A stretch of DNA of 64,000 bases. Origin: Amarobacter sp964507025. GTDB lineage: Bacteria > Chloroflexota > Dehalococcoidia > Tepidiformales > Tepidiformaceae. Below the pieces are notes generated by a model that was not told where the DNA came from, did not search any database, and saw only the letters and a list, made by a program, of their open reading frames with translations. Shown one piece after another: positions 1 to 10,281 of the stretch. The translations under genes and the position numbers were made by a program. The first letter of the stretch is position 1. Every line of letters starts with the position of its first letter. The DNA lies in NCBI GenBank assembly GCA_964507025.1, contig CAZDOK010000004.1:1-64000 (forward strand). Reading direction: 5' to 3'.

Positions 1-97
1 GCAGGATGAGCTTGTCCTTGATGAACTGCCAGATGATGCGGGTCATTTCGTCGCCATCGAGCTCGACGACCGGATTCACGACCTTGATTTTCGCCAT
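1..97 (-). CDS. icd: NADP-dependent isocitrate dehydrogenase, N-terminal fragment (cut by window edge)
   Basis: Only the first 32 codons lie in the window. They read MAKIKVVNPVVELDGDEM and continue with TRIIWQFIKDKLIL. This is the characteristic start of the eukaryotic-type (monomer about 400 residues) NADP isocitrate dehydrogenase, which decarboxylates isocitrate to 2-oxoglutarate in the TCA cycle. The ATG is preceded by a GAGGAG ribosome-binding site. The gene begins 33 bases after the aconitase stop on the same strand, so the two consecutive TCA enzymes are very likely co-transcribed. The rest of the gene is outside the window, so intactness cannot be judged. Confidence 0.85.
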   Translation of the reverse strand, partial: MAKIKVVNPVVELDGDEMTRIIWQFIKDKLIL

Positions 98-130
98 GGG
101 ACGGTTGCTCCTCTTGCTTTCTTTGTGGGC

Positions 131-2821
<2,691 letters not shown>

Positions 2822-3078
2822 CGTTTCGACTCCTTGCAATGAACGCTACCGGTGTAGGCCGGCGCAGAGCGGAACTCGCCGGTACGACGGGCTAGAGGGG
2901 TCTGGTGCGAGAGTGCGGGCTGAATCCCATGTCCCAAGCCTCCTTCCACAGCACGTGGGGGTACTTGGGCCCTTTCCGGGTGAGCACCCGGTTGCCGTCT
3001 CGCCAGGTTCCCGCGACTTCCCCGTGGGGACCGTTGGGCCCGGGCCTGGCTGCAAACCGGGACGGCGAAGGCAGTATA
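2822..3078 (-). promoter_or_regulatory. Promoter and structured leader of acnA (unassigned RNA element)
   Basis: A TATACT -10 hexamer lies on the minus strand at 3073-3078, in the same GC-TATACT context as the ssrA promoter. Transcription from it would give acnA a leader of about 245 bases. The leader folds into nested arms: 3043-3049 pairs with 2934-2940, GGGCCC at 3036-3041 pairs with 2967-2972, and local hairpins sit at 2976-2991 (CCGGGT stems) and 2946-2958. I tested it against 6S RNA, RNase P, SRP RNA and common riboswitch motifs from memory and found no match. A competing reading is a small gene: one frame through 2892-3110 is open for 72 codons with high third-position GC, but its ATG has no Shine-Dalgarno site. 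Confidence 0.4.
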
Positions 3079-3268
3079 GCGCATCCTGGCCGGGGAATCG
3101 TTTCATGCATGTCGAATGGAATTCGCGACAATTCTGATGACAGCCGAATGCGGTACTGATACGCTGACAGCGGTAACCGCGTTCCATCGGCCTCACGGAG
3201 AGGTCATAACAGAATTCCACCGGCGCTCGATGACCGTAGGTTCCACGCAATTCCAGGAGGGTCATTGG

Positions 3269-3808
3269 GTGTCGTACACCGACAAGACGCTCGTCTGCAG
3301 CGATTGCAGCGAGTCGTTCGTGTTCACCGCGGGTGAACAGGAGTTTCATGCGTCGAAGGGCTTTACGCGAGAGCCCCGGCGCTGCCCCAACTGCCGGCGG
3401 GCAAGGAAGGGTGCAATGGGCGGAGGTGAAAACGGCGGATTCGCCGATCGTCGGCCGCCCCGGCAGATGTTCGATGCGACCTGCGCATCGTGCGGCAAAG
3501 AGGCCAAGGTTCCGTTCGAACCCCGCGGCGATCGTCCGGTGTACTGCAGTGACTGCTTCCAGCCCCAGCCCCGCTCGCTTTCCGGTGGCGGTGGCGGTGG
3601 CCGCAGCTTTGGCGGCGGCGGCGGCGGCGGCGGTGGCGGATTCGGTGGTGGCCGCAGCAGCTTCGGTGGCGGCTCGAGCGGCGGCGGCTACAGTGGCGGT
3701 TACGGCGCCGGCGGGGGCGGCGGCGATTTTGGATTCGAACGCGGCGGGCGTGGTGGCGGCGGTGGCCGCGGCTGGAACGACCGCAAGGGCGGGAAGGGTC
3801 GCCGCTAG
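3269..3808 (+). CDS. Double zinc-ribbon protein with Gly/Arg-rich tail
   Basis: A 179-residue protein starting at GTG 3269 with AGGAGG nine bases upstream; longer in-frame starts lack a ribosome-binding site. The N-terminus YTDKTLVCSDC is typical of the small zf-trcl zinc-ribbon family; Cys10/13 and Cys39/42 form the first ribbon. A second CxxC pair (Cys72/75 and Cys93/96, with CGKEAKVPFEP and PVYCSDC) forms another ribbon common in Chloroflexota proteins. From about residue 105 to the end it is almost pure Gly with Arg, Ser and Phe (GGGR, RGG and FGGG repeats), like RGG-box RNA-binding tails. Role is unknown; nucleic-acid binding is a reasonable inference. Confidence 0.8.
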   Translation: MSYTDKTLVCSDCSESFVFTAGEQEFHASKGFTREPRRCPNCRRARKGAMGGGENGGFADRRPPRQMFDATCASCGKEAKVPFEPRGDRPVYCSDCFQPQPRSLSGGGGGGRSFGGGGGGGGGGFGGGRSSFGGGSSGGGYSGGYGAGGGGGDFGFERGGRGGGGGRGWNDRKGGKGRR

Positions 3809-3843
3809 GCTGCGACGCTCTTCCCGATAGCGCACACTCTCAC

Positions 3844-3874
3844 GGGCCCTCGCGTATCATTTACGCGGGGGCCC
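3844..3874 (+). other. Hairpin overlapping the 5' end of tRNA-Met
   Basis: GGGCCC-T-CGCGTA is followed by a five-base loop and then TACGCG-G-GGGCCC, giving a 13-bp stem with one T-G wobble. Its right arm is the first six bases of the tRNA acceptor strand. A TATCAT hexamer at 3855-3860 inside the element is well placed as the tRNA -10 box. The hairpin could therefore be a DNA-level coincidence of the promoter or part of a longer precursor. Confidence 0.4.
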
Positions 3875-3944
3875 GTAGCTCAGCGGTGAGAGCGGTCGGC
3901 TCATAACCGATTGGTCCTGGGTTCGAATCCCGGCGGGCCCACCA
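3869..3944 (+). tRNA. tRNA-Met (CAT), elongator type
   Basis: Cloverleaf with acceptor GGGCCCG pairing with CGGGCCC, a D-arm GTAGCTCAGCGGTGAGAG, anticodon loop CTCATAA (anticodon CAT at 3902-3904) and T-arm GGTTCGAATCC. The 3' CCA is encoded. The anticodon stem lacks the three G-C pairs of initiator tRNA, and the first acceptor pair is a normal G-C, so this is not the initiator. A CAT anticodon could also be tRNA-Ile2 after lysidine modification; the sequence alone does not exclude that. Confidence 0.93.
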
Positions 3945-3971
3945 GCCTTTTGCACAGCGCGCACGGCAAGC

Positions 3972-4004
3972 GGCCCCGGCGCAGCATGCTGCCACGCCGG
4001 GGCC
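3972..4004. terminator. GC-rich hairpin between tRNA-Met and acyl-CoA dehydrogenase gene
   Basis: GGCCCCGGCG and CGCCGGGGCC form a perfect 10-bp stem around a loop that is itself partly palindromic (CAGCATGCTG). It sits between the convergent tRNA and acyl-CoA dehydrogenase genes. There is no T-tract on either side, so termination is inferred from position and stability only. Confidence 0.5.
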
Positions 4005-4040
4005 GGAGGGGAAGCGGAGGAGATGGCTCCCCTGGGTCGA

Positions 4041-5204
4041 TCAGCGCCCTCCCTGTTTCAGCAACCGGTCGGTAACGGTCAGTTTCATCATTTCCGAGGT
4101 TCCTTCGAGGATCGTCAGGATCCGGACCATCCGGTAGATGCGCTCGACTCCGGTCTCCTTCAGGCAGCCGACCCCGCCGTGGATCTGCACCGCCTCGTAA
4201 GCGTGCCGGTTGACCATCTCGGACGCGTAGAGCTTCGTCATCGCCGAGACTTTCCGGATGTCCTGGCCCTGGTCCCTCATCCACGCCGATCGCTCCACCA
4301 TGGATTCGGCGGCGTACAGCTCGGTTGCCATATCAGCGAGCTTGAGCTGGATTGCCTGGAAACTCACGATGGGCGCCCCGAACTGGGTCCTCGTGGCGGC
4401 ATAGGCTGCACTACGAGACAGTGCCCTCCGGGCAATGCCAGTCGCCATCGCCGCGGTCCGGATTCGGTTCCCGTTGATCCAGTCCATGGCCAGCGCGAAG
4501 CCCTTGCCAACTTCTCCGAGCACAGCGTCCTCGCCAATGCGGACGTCGCTGAGGGCGATCTCGCCCTGGATGCCGGTGAACCCCATGCAGGTGTGCTCGC
4601 GAGAGTTGTCATACCCAGGCGTCGCGGCATCGACCAGGAAGGCGGTCACTCCGGCCGGGCCGTCGGGCCCCATCGCCATGGCGAACAGAATCGCGAAGTC
4701 GGCATGTGGGCCGTTGCTGACGATGTTCTTGGTGCCGTTGAGCACCCAACCGCCCTCCGCGGGCATGGCCCGCGTACGCAGATTGCTCGCATCGGAGCCG
4801 GCGTCTGGTTCCGAGAGGGCGAAACACGTCGTGGTCTCTCCCGCCATGAGCGGTGCCAGGAAACGCTCCTGTTGCGCGGTGCTGCCGGCCAGGAGGATCG
4901 GTGTGGGCCCGCCACCCCCGCCCAGGACATCCTCGAAGAACACGGTGTCGTGCGAATGGAGTTCCATTTCCAGGATGCAGCGACCAAGGAACGAAAGGCC
5001 GGCGCCACCGACGGCCTCGGGCATGTCGGGGGCATACAACCCCAGGGCCTTCGCCCGTCGCCGGACCTCTCTGCGAAGCTCCCTCGGTGGGACAACGTCC
5101 CAGCTCAGTCGGTGTTCCGTTTCGAGCGGAATCACCTCGTTGGTAACAAAGTGCCGCACTGCCTGTCGCAGCGGCTCAAACTGGGCGGTTGATGCGTGGT
5201 CCAA
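4041..5204 (-). CDS. Acyl-CoA dehydrogenase family protein
   Basis: A 387-residue flavoprotein of the acyl-CoA dehydrogenase family, which introduces the alpha-beta double bond in acyl-CoA substrates and passes electrons to ETF. Visible family features are the FAD/substrate region CFALSEPDAGSDA, GWVLNGTKNIVSNGP in the middle beta domain, and the C-terminal QIHGGVGCLKETGVERIYR followed by ILEGTSEMM. TTG at 5204 is chosen because GGGAG lies eight bases upstream and it gives the usual length; a longer frame exists upstream without a site. The DUF6125-like gene 17 bases upstream on the same strand probably shares the transcript. Confidence 0.9.
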   Translation of the reverse strand: MDHASTAQFEPLRQAVRHFVTNEVIPLETEHRLSWDVVPPRELRREVRRRAKALGLYAPDMPEAVGGAGLSFLGRCILEMELHSHDTVFFEDVLGGGGGPTPILLAGSTAQQERFLAPLMAGETTTCFALSEPDAGSDASNLRTRAMPAEGGWVLNGTKNIVSNGPHADFAILFAMAMGPDGPAGVTAFLVDAATPGYDNSREHTCMGFTGIQGEIALSDVRIGEDAVLGEVGKGFALAMDWINGNRIRTAAMATGIARRALSRSAAYAATRTQFGAPIVSFQAIQLKLADMATELYAAESMVERSAWMRDQGQDIRKVSAMTKLYASEMVNRHAYEAVQIHGGVGCLKETGVERIYRMVRILTILEGTSEMMKLTVTDRLLKQGGR

Positions 5205-5221
5205 TGTGAGTCTCCCTTGAG

Positions 5222-5728
5222 TTACTTGATGGTGAGCACGCGCCGGCACTCCAGGCCGCGCGCCCTGACACAGCTGAATGCCGGCAGTTGACCCTCTTCG
5301 AGCGACTGCCCGAGCGCTTCGTGGTATCCCTGCACGCGGTCCCAGACGGCGCACTGGTAGGAATCCGCGATCCCGGCCTTCGTGATGTTGGTGTGGACGA
5401 AGCAGTCGTTGACAGCGACTTCGTAGCTGCGTTCGTCGACCTTTCGCAGCGTCATATCCATGAGCGGCGGCGCGACGTACAGGTCGAGACCGCCCTTGAG
5501 GAAGTCGAGGAACTCGTCGACACTCTCGGCGCGCTGCTTCCCGAGCGTTCGGGCCATCCGGCCCGCCTCCACCTGCCCGACCGCGCGGACGGCCGCACGG
5601 TTCAGCCGGTTCGCGGTCTCCATGCCGAATTCGGCGGCCACGGCCGCAAACCAGCGCGCGTCATGTGCGTACCAGGCTCGACGAATCAGGTCTTCGCGGG
5701 TCTTGGGATCGAGTTGGGTGGTTTCCAC
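5222..5728 (-). CDS. DUF6125 / ATC-hydrolase-like protein
   Basis: A 168-residue soluble protein starting at GTG 5728 behind GGAGG. The pattern RRAWYAHDARWFAAV near the start, GLDLYVAPPLMDM in the middle and conserved cysteines CFVHTN and ARGLECRR at the end resemble the DUF6125 / L-2-amino-thiazoline-4-carboxylic acid hydrolase-like group that I recall from anaerobes and Chloroflexota. I infer the family from memory of its layout, not from a search. It directly precedes the acyl-CoA dehydrogenase gene and is likely co-transcribed with it. No catalytic role can be assigned. Confidence 0.5.
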   Translation of the reverse strand: METTQLDPKTREDLIRRAWYAHDARWFAAVAAEFGMETANRLNRAAVRAVGQVEAGRMARTLGKQRAESVDEFLDFLKGGLDLYVAPPLMDMTLRKVDERSYEVAVNDCFVHTNITKAGIADSYQCAVWDRVQGYHEALGQSLEEGQLPAFSCVRARGLECRRVLTIK

Positions 5729-5764
5729 CTGGTGTGCCCTCCTTCGTTGGCGAATGAACGTGAA

Positions 5765-5808
5765 AGAGCCCGGATGAACCGCGGTGTGTGCGGTTTCATC
5801 CGGGCTCT
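5765..5808 (-). terminator. Terminator downstream of the TetR/Com-like pair
   Basis: Arms AGAGCCCGGATGAA and TTCATCCGGGCTCT extend through GCGG/CCGC to a stem of about 17 bp with one bulge. On the minus strand the stem is followed by TTTCACG. It lies after the TetR and Com-like stops and before the DUF6125-like start, so it separates two minus-strand transcripts. Confidence 0.6.
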
Positions 5809-5849
5809 GGGTTCGGGACCTCTGGCCTCTTTCAGTTAGCTAAGGTTAG

Positions 5850-6035
5850 CTATGGTCTCATCGGCGGCGCATCAGCCATCCGTGCCTCCATGCATGATTC
5901 CCAGGGGATCCGGTGGATGCGCTTGCAGCGGCGGCAAAGAATCTCCACCCCGGTGGACGAAACCCTCGCCACCAGGTTGCCGCACAGACAGCGCTCGTCC
6001 TCCATCCAGGATGGGTTCCGTGTCTCCCGATTCAT
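5850..6035 (-). CDS. Small Com-like zinc-ribbon protein
   Basis: A 61-residue ORF with two metal-binding knuckles, CLC (CxC) and LCRRCK (CxxC), spaced 17 residues apart, in the order and spacing of the phage Mu Com family of small zinc-ribbon regulators. ATG 6035 has GAGG six bases upstream. The gene overlaps the TetR reading frame for 164 bases in another frame. In the overlap the third-position GC of this frame (about 0.74) is clearly higher than that of the TetR frame (about 0.51), so this frame looks like the selected one. Com proteins bind RNA or DNA; the target here is unknown. Confidence 0.55.
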   Translation of the reverse strand: MNRETRNPSWMEDERCLCGNLVARVSSTGVEILCRRCKRIHRIPWESCMEARMADAPPMRP

Positions 6036-6642
6036 GTGGCGCCTCGCGAAGAGAGTCGATGAATAGTTGTCCCCAGGCTTCGACCTTCGCCCGGTCTAGT
6101 TCTCCGTCGAGCGCCAGGTGGTTCACGAGGTCGAAGGTGAAGCCGATGGCCATGAAGTGCCAGGCCGCGATGCGAGGATCGATATCGCGACGGGCGAGGC
6201 CCCGCTCCTGCGCCGTCGTGATCAGCCGGCTGATGACATCGACCATTCCGGTGAAGTTGGCCGCGATGGTTTCGCGCACCTCCGGGTCGTCGGCTTCCCC
6301 GAGTGCCTGGAACCAGAGCCGTGCGTACGAGGCGCGGCCCTGGATGTGGTCGTAGTACTCGAGCCCGAGCGTTCGCACTCCCTCGAGGGGATTGGATGCG
6401 CCCTTCGCCCGACCGGCCCAGAGGCTCAGCAGGCGTGGCCCGGCGCTGCGGAGCGTTGCCAGGTACAGGTCGCGCTTGCTGGGGAAGTAGCGGTAGAGTG
6501 CCGCAGCCGAAACCCCGGCGGCCCGCGCGACATCCTCCGTGCCGGTGTTCGCATAGCCGGAGACCGCGAAGACGTCCTGCGCACTCTCGAGGATGAGTCG
6601 TTTGCGTTCGGCTGCGGGGCGTTTGGGGGCTCGTTGGCGCAT
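5872..6642 (-). CDS. TetR/AcrR family transcriptional regulator with out-of-frame C-terminal extension
   Basis: A 256-residue TetR regulator starting at ATG 6642. The N-terminal helix-turn-helix is clear (LILESAQDVFAVSGY, then GVSAAALYRYFPSKRDLY at about residues 20-55). The ligand domain ends near residue 200 (LFIDSLREA). The last 55 or so residues have low complexity and lie over the Com-like ORF in a different frame, so they are probably read-through of a lost stop or a frameshift. It is divergent from the Lon-like protease gene, with about 140 bases between the starts, so it may control itself or that gene. Ligand unknown. Confidence 0.8.
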   Translation of the reverse strand: MRQRAPKRPAAERKRLILESAQDVFAVSGYANTGTEDVARAAGVSAAALYRYFPSKRDLYLATLRSAGPRLLSLWAGRAKGASNPLEGVRTLGLEYYDHIQGRASYARLWFQALGEADDPEVRETIAANFTGMVDVISRLITTAQERGLARRDIDPRIAAWHFMAIGFTFDLVNHLALDGELDRAKVEAWGQLFIDSLREAPHESGDTEPILDGGRALSVRQPGGEGFVHRGGDSLPPLQAHPPDPLGIMHGGTDG

Positions 6643-6784
6643 GTGAGTAGTGAAAAGTGAGTTGCTATTCACAATAGTTCCGGTCGCCGCGCCTGTCAAG
6701 CGGTGGCGTGCCGGAGACCGGCCAGACCCCCTATCCTTGGTAGGCCCTATCCCACGGGAAGGGCCCTTCCTCGGAGGCGAACCT

Positions 6785-9223
6785 GTGACCAGTTCAGAAG
6801 CAACGGCGAGCGGCCGCCCTCCCGAGCTCGCCCCGCAGCAACTTCGCGCAGCACTCGACGTTTCGCTCCTGCCGGCATCGACCCGCGACATCGAGCCGCT
6901 TGATCGGCTTACCGGCCAGGATCGCGCCCAGGATGCGATTCGCTTTGGTCTGGGGATCGATGCGGAGGGGTACAACGTCGCCATCTCCGGGCTGCCCGGA
7001 TCGGGAAGGACCACCGCGGCGCAGCAACTGGTGCGCGCGGTTGCGGGCGGTGCGCCTCGCGGCAAGGACTGGGTATACCTCCACAACTTTGACGACCCAA
7101 CCCATCCGCGAGCAGCATCCCTTCCGGCCGGTCTTGGAGCGCGGCTGCAACGTGACCTCGCTCAGCTCGCCGAAGCCTGCCGCAAGGACATTCCCCAGGC
7201 GTTCGAGAGCGACTCCTACCAGGAGCGGGTCAAGGAAGTGCTCGAGCCACTCAACAAGGCACGCGAGCAGGCCGTAGCCGAGATGCAGCGCGCCGCCACA
7301 GCCCAGGGTTTCGCGGTCAATATGACTCCGATGGGGTTCGTCATCGTCCCGCTGGGACGCGACGGGCGACCACTCGCGCCAGAGGTGCTCCAGGGCCTGC
7401 CACGCGACATGCGTGAGCAAATCGAAAAACGGAGCGAGTTCGTCGAGGGGCTCGTGGAACAGGCGATGCGCGAGCTGCGCAAGCTCGACGCGTCGGCGCG
7501 TGACGCGGTTGCCAGGCTCGATGAAGACGTGGCGACATTCGTCATCGCGCACATCATCGAGGAACTAACCGGCCGTTACGGCGAGCACGGACTCGCCAGC
7601 CATATCGCCGCCATCCGGGAGGACCTCGTCTCCAACCTGGCCCAGCTCAAGCAGCTGTCGCAGGCCGCTCTCAGTCAGCTGCCGCCACATATCGTGGGCG
7701 AAATCACCAACGAGCGCGAGGCGCTCTTGCGCCGCTATGGCGTGAACCTGCTTGTCTCTCGGGCTGACTCCGACACCGGCGCACCAGTCATCGAGGAGCG
7801 CAACCCGACTTACCATAACTTGCTTGGCCGGATCGACTACGAGGCGCACTTCGGCTCGCTCACCACTGACTTCACACATATCCGCCCCGGTGCACTCCAC
7901 CGGGCGAACGGCGGGTACATCCTCCTCCAGCTCGAAGACCTCCTCTTCGATCCCCGGGCATGGCTGATGCTCAAGCGCACGCTGAAGACCCGTGAATTGC
8001 GCGTCGAGGGCATCGGCGACCTGATGACGTCCCTGCCCGCCGTGAACCTCACGCCCGAAGGCGTTCCGTTCGAAGGCAAGGTCATCCTCATCGGCGAACC
8101 GCTCACCATGGCTCTTGTGGAGATGCTCGACCCGGAGTTCGGGCGCCTGTTCAAAGTCCGTGCGGAGTTCGAGCCCGACTCCACGCTCGATGCTGGAAGT
8201 GTGACCGGCCACGTGCGGTTCATCCGCCGCGTGGCGGACGACTGCAGCATGCACCCGTTCTCCGGGGAGGCGCTCGCAGAAATCCTCCAGTTCAGCGCGC
8301 GACTTGCCGGGCGCCAGGACCGCCTGAGCACCCGCTTCGGCGAACTCAGCGACCTCTGCAAGGAAGCCGAACATCTTGCGGCCGTTGAGCGCCACCAAAT
8401 GGTCTCGGGAGAGGATGTCAGGCGCGCGATTGACGGCCGTCGGGGGCGCGCCAGCATGATCCCTGATCGGCTCCGGGAGATGATTCTCGAGGGCACCCGC
8501 CGCGTCGAAACGGAAGGCCTGGTGGCGGGGCAGGTCAATGGCCTGGCGGTCTACCAGGTGGGCACCCATGCCTTCGGTACGCCCATGCGCATCAGTTGCC
8601 GCACCGGAGCTGGCCGTCGCGGCGTCGTCGCGATCGAGCGCGAAGTGGAACGGAGCGGTGCCATCCACAGCAAGGGAGTGCTGGTGCTCAACGGGTACAT
8701 CACCGGCAATTTTGGTCGCGACAAGTCGCTGGCGTTTACCGCGAGCCTGACGTTCGAACAAAGCTACGACGAAGTAGAGGGCGACAGCGCTTCCTGCGCC
8801 GAGCTCATCGTGATCCTCTGCGCGCTCGCAAACGTGCCTATCCGCCAGGACATCGCCATGACCGGCTCAGTCGACCAGTTTGGCCGCGTCCAGGCGGTGG
8901 GGGGCGTGACCGAGAAGGTGGAGGGGTTCTTCGATGTCTGCAGCGCACGCGGTCTCACGGGCTCGCAGGGGGTCATCATCCCGGCAACCAACGTGACCCA
9001 TCTGACGCTACGCCCCGATGTTGTCGATGCCGTCGCCGCAGGACGATTCCACATCTGGGCCGTCGATCGCGTCGAGGATGCCGTCGAGCTCCTCACCGGC
9101 ATCCCGGCCGGAGAGCGGGACTCCCAGGGGAACTACCCGGTCGACACGCTCTACCAGCGCGTTACCGTCGCACTGGAGGCGCTCACGTCGGCCGGCGCCG
9201 GCAAGGACTCGAACGCGGAGTGA
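6785..9223 (+). CDS. Lon-like ATP-dependent protease (AAA plus S16 domains)
   Basis: An 812-residue Lon-family protease of the YcbZ/LonB-like group without the LonA N-terminal domain. Walker A is GLPGSGRTTAAQQ near residue 67. A long insertion with helical coiled-coil character follows, then NGGYILLQLEDLL and a second AAA part. The S16 protease domain is at the C-terminus: GDSASCAEL with the catalytic Ser, then TGSVDQFGRVQAVGGVTEK with the catalytic Lys. GTG 6785 has GGAGG seven bases upstream; the frame is open further upstream without a site. It likely degrades damaged or regulatory proteins in the cytosol. The gene is single, divergent from tetR. Confidence 0.9.
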   Translation: MTSSEATASGRPPELAPQQLRAALDVSLLPASTRDIEPLDRLTGQDRAQDAIRFGLGIDAEGYNVAISGLPGSGRTTAAQQLVRAVAGGAPRGKDWVYLHNFDDPTHPRAASLPAGLGARLQRDLAQLAEACRKDIPQAFESDSYQERVKEVLEPLNKAREQAVAEMQRAATAQGFAVNMTPMGFVIVPLGRDGRPLAPEVLQGLPRDMREQIEKRSEFVEGLVEQAMRELRKLDASARDAVARLDEDVATFVIAHIIEELTGRYGEHGLASHIAAIREDLVSNLAQLKQLSQAALSQLPPHIVGEITNEREALLRRYGVNLLVSRADSDTGAPVIEERNPTYHNLLGRIDYEAHFGSLTTDFTHIRPGALHRANGGYILLQLEDLLFDPRAWLMLKRTLKTRELRVEGIGDLMTSLPAVNLTPEGVPFEGKVILIGEPLTMALVEMLDPEFGRLFKVRAEFEPDSTLDAGSVTGHVRFIRRVADDCSMHPFSGEALAEILQFSARLAGRQDRLSTRFGELSDLCKEAEHLAAVERHQMVSGEDVRRAIDGRRGRASMIPDRLREMILEGTRRVETEGLVAGQVNGLAVYQVGTHAFGTPMRISCRTGAGRRGVVAIEREVERSGAIHSKGVLVLNGYITGNFGRDKSLAFTASLTFEQSYDEVEGDSASCAELIVILCALANVPIRQDIAMTGSVDQFGRVQAVGGVTEKVEGFFDVCSARGLTGSQGVIIPATNVTHLTLRPDVVDAVAAGRFHIWAVDRVEDAVELLTGIPAGERDSQGNYPVDTLYQRVTVALEALTSAGAGKDSNAE

Positions 9224-9232
9224 CCGGCCCCT

Positions 9233-10120
9233 TCACGGTTCTCGCTGGCGCCGCGCCTCCTGCTGAGCGCGGCGCTCCTTCCCGAGCCGTTGCAGGACTT
9301 CGGGATCCTGGCCTTCAACTCGCATGAAGTTCAGTCGCCACTGCTCGTTCGGCCAACAGTACGGCGTCTGCACGGTGGTGCGAGGGAACTGCGCATTTTC
9401 GAGCAGGTCGAGCGCCATGCCGACGATCGATGTCTGCATGGCGATGTCGTAGGGCGCGCCGCACGGGTTTCCGAGCGGGAAGTCGGTGAACAGGAAGCGG
9501 GGGACACCGCACTGTTCCACGATGTCGCGGGCTGACCCGACGATCACTGTTGGAATGCCAGCCTGTTCGAGGTGCCGGGCGACCAGACCCACGGTCTGGT
9601 GGCAGACTGGTCAGAGGGGCACGAGCATCGCGATGTCGACACCGTCCTCGCGGCACAGCCGCAGGATCTCGGGCGCGTCGACCTCGCTCGTTTTGCGCTG
9701 GCTGTACTCGGTCGGCACACCGTAGAAGCGCCTGGAGAGCGATCCGAGCCGTCCCGCGCGGACCGCCTCCTGGAGGCGGTGGACCGGGAAGTACGAGTCG
9801 AGGTCATCGGTGTGCGTGGCTTCCTTGTCCCACGACCGGTGCATGGTGTAGAGGCATTCCGGGGGTGGCTCGGTGGGCGCCGAGTACACCACCCGGGGTA
9901 CGGAGAAGGGCTCCGGTTCGACTTCGCCCTGGACGATGCTTGCGGTGGTAACGAGGCCGATCCGCAACTCGGTGAGTGGCCTGGTGAGGGGACAGAACGG
10001 TGCATCACGGTGGTGCGCCCAGCGGTACGGGTTGTTGTAGCCCTGGGCCAGGTAGTAATCGCGTGATTTGTCGATATAGCTGACGAAGATCCGATGGTCG
10101 GGCTGGAGCTGTTCGCCCAC
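9233..10120 (-). CDS. GrdB-like reductase-family protein with in-frame UGA (probable selenocysteine)
   Basis: Two collinear ORFs on the same frame are separated only by one TGA at 9611-9613. Read through it, the 295-residue product has the motif IAMLVPL-U-PVCHQTVGLVA, with Sec at residue 170 forming a UxxC pair. This is the position where short homologues of glycine/sarcosine/betaine/D-proline reductase selenoprotein B carry CPVC or UPVC, to my knowledge. Ten bases after the UGA is a perfect 8-bp stem ACCAGACC/GGTCTGGT with loop GTG, as expected for a bacterial SECIS element. GTG 10120 has GGAG seven bases upstream. Substrate unknown; full GrdB partners are not in the window. The alternative is a TGC to TGA nonsense change. 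Confidence 0.75.
9582..9613 (-). promoter_or_regulatory. SECIS-like hairpin following the UGA codon
   Basis: On the minus strand, UGA at 9613-9611 is followed by ten bases and then an 8-bp perfect stem with a three-base GUG loop, placing the loop guanines about 19-21 bases after the UGA. This fits the position and G-containing apical loop of bacterial SECIS elements bound by SelB. The coding sequence also runs through it. Confidence 0.6.
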
Positions 10121-10281
10121 TGCGCGTCTCCTTCTCGTCTCGCACGCATTAGACCACATGGCGGCAGCGCCGTGTCCGGCCACGCGCGCCCGAATTGGTC
10201 CGGTCCCTTCACGTGCCGTTCTGCTATATTGTCAAGCCCGGACTCACCCCGGGCCGCGCAACCCCGCGCGACGGAGGCCCC

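Noticed and set aside
2880..3080. 6S RNA, RNase P RNA, SRP RNA or cobalamin riboswitch upstream of acnA
   Set aside because: None of the conserved sequences of these classes could be found on either strand.
2892..3110. Possible 72-residue protein with three Trp upstream of acnA
   Set aside because: Plausible composition, but no ribosome-binding site and the strongest promoter lies inside it; kept only as an alternative to a structured leader.
2846..3835. Minus ORF of 329 codons, Ala/Thr-rich, over the zinc-ribbon protein
   Set aside because: It is the reverse reading of the GGC-repeat coding the glycine tail and has no independent support.
9233..9592. Separate short gene starting at GTG 9592
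   Set aside because: It is in the same frame as the upstream ORF and starts in the middle of a conserved domain, so it is the C-terminal half of the UGA-containing gene.
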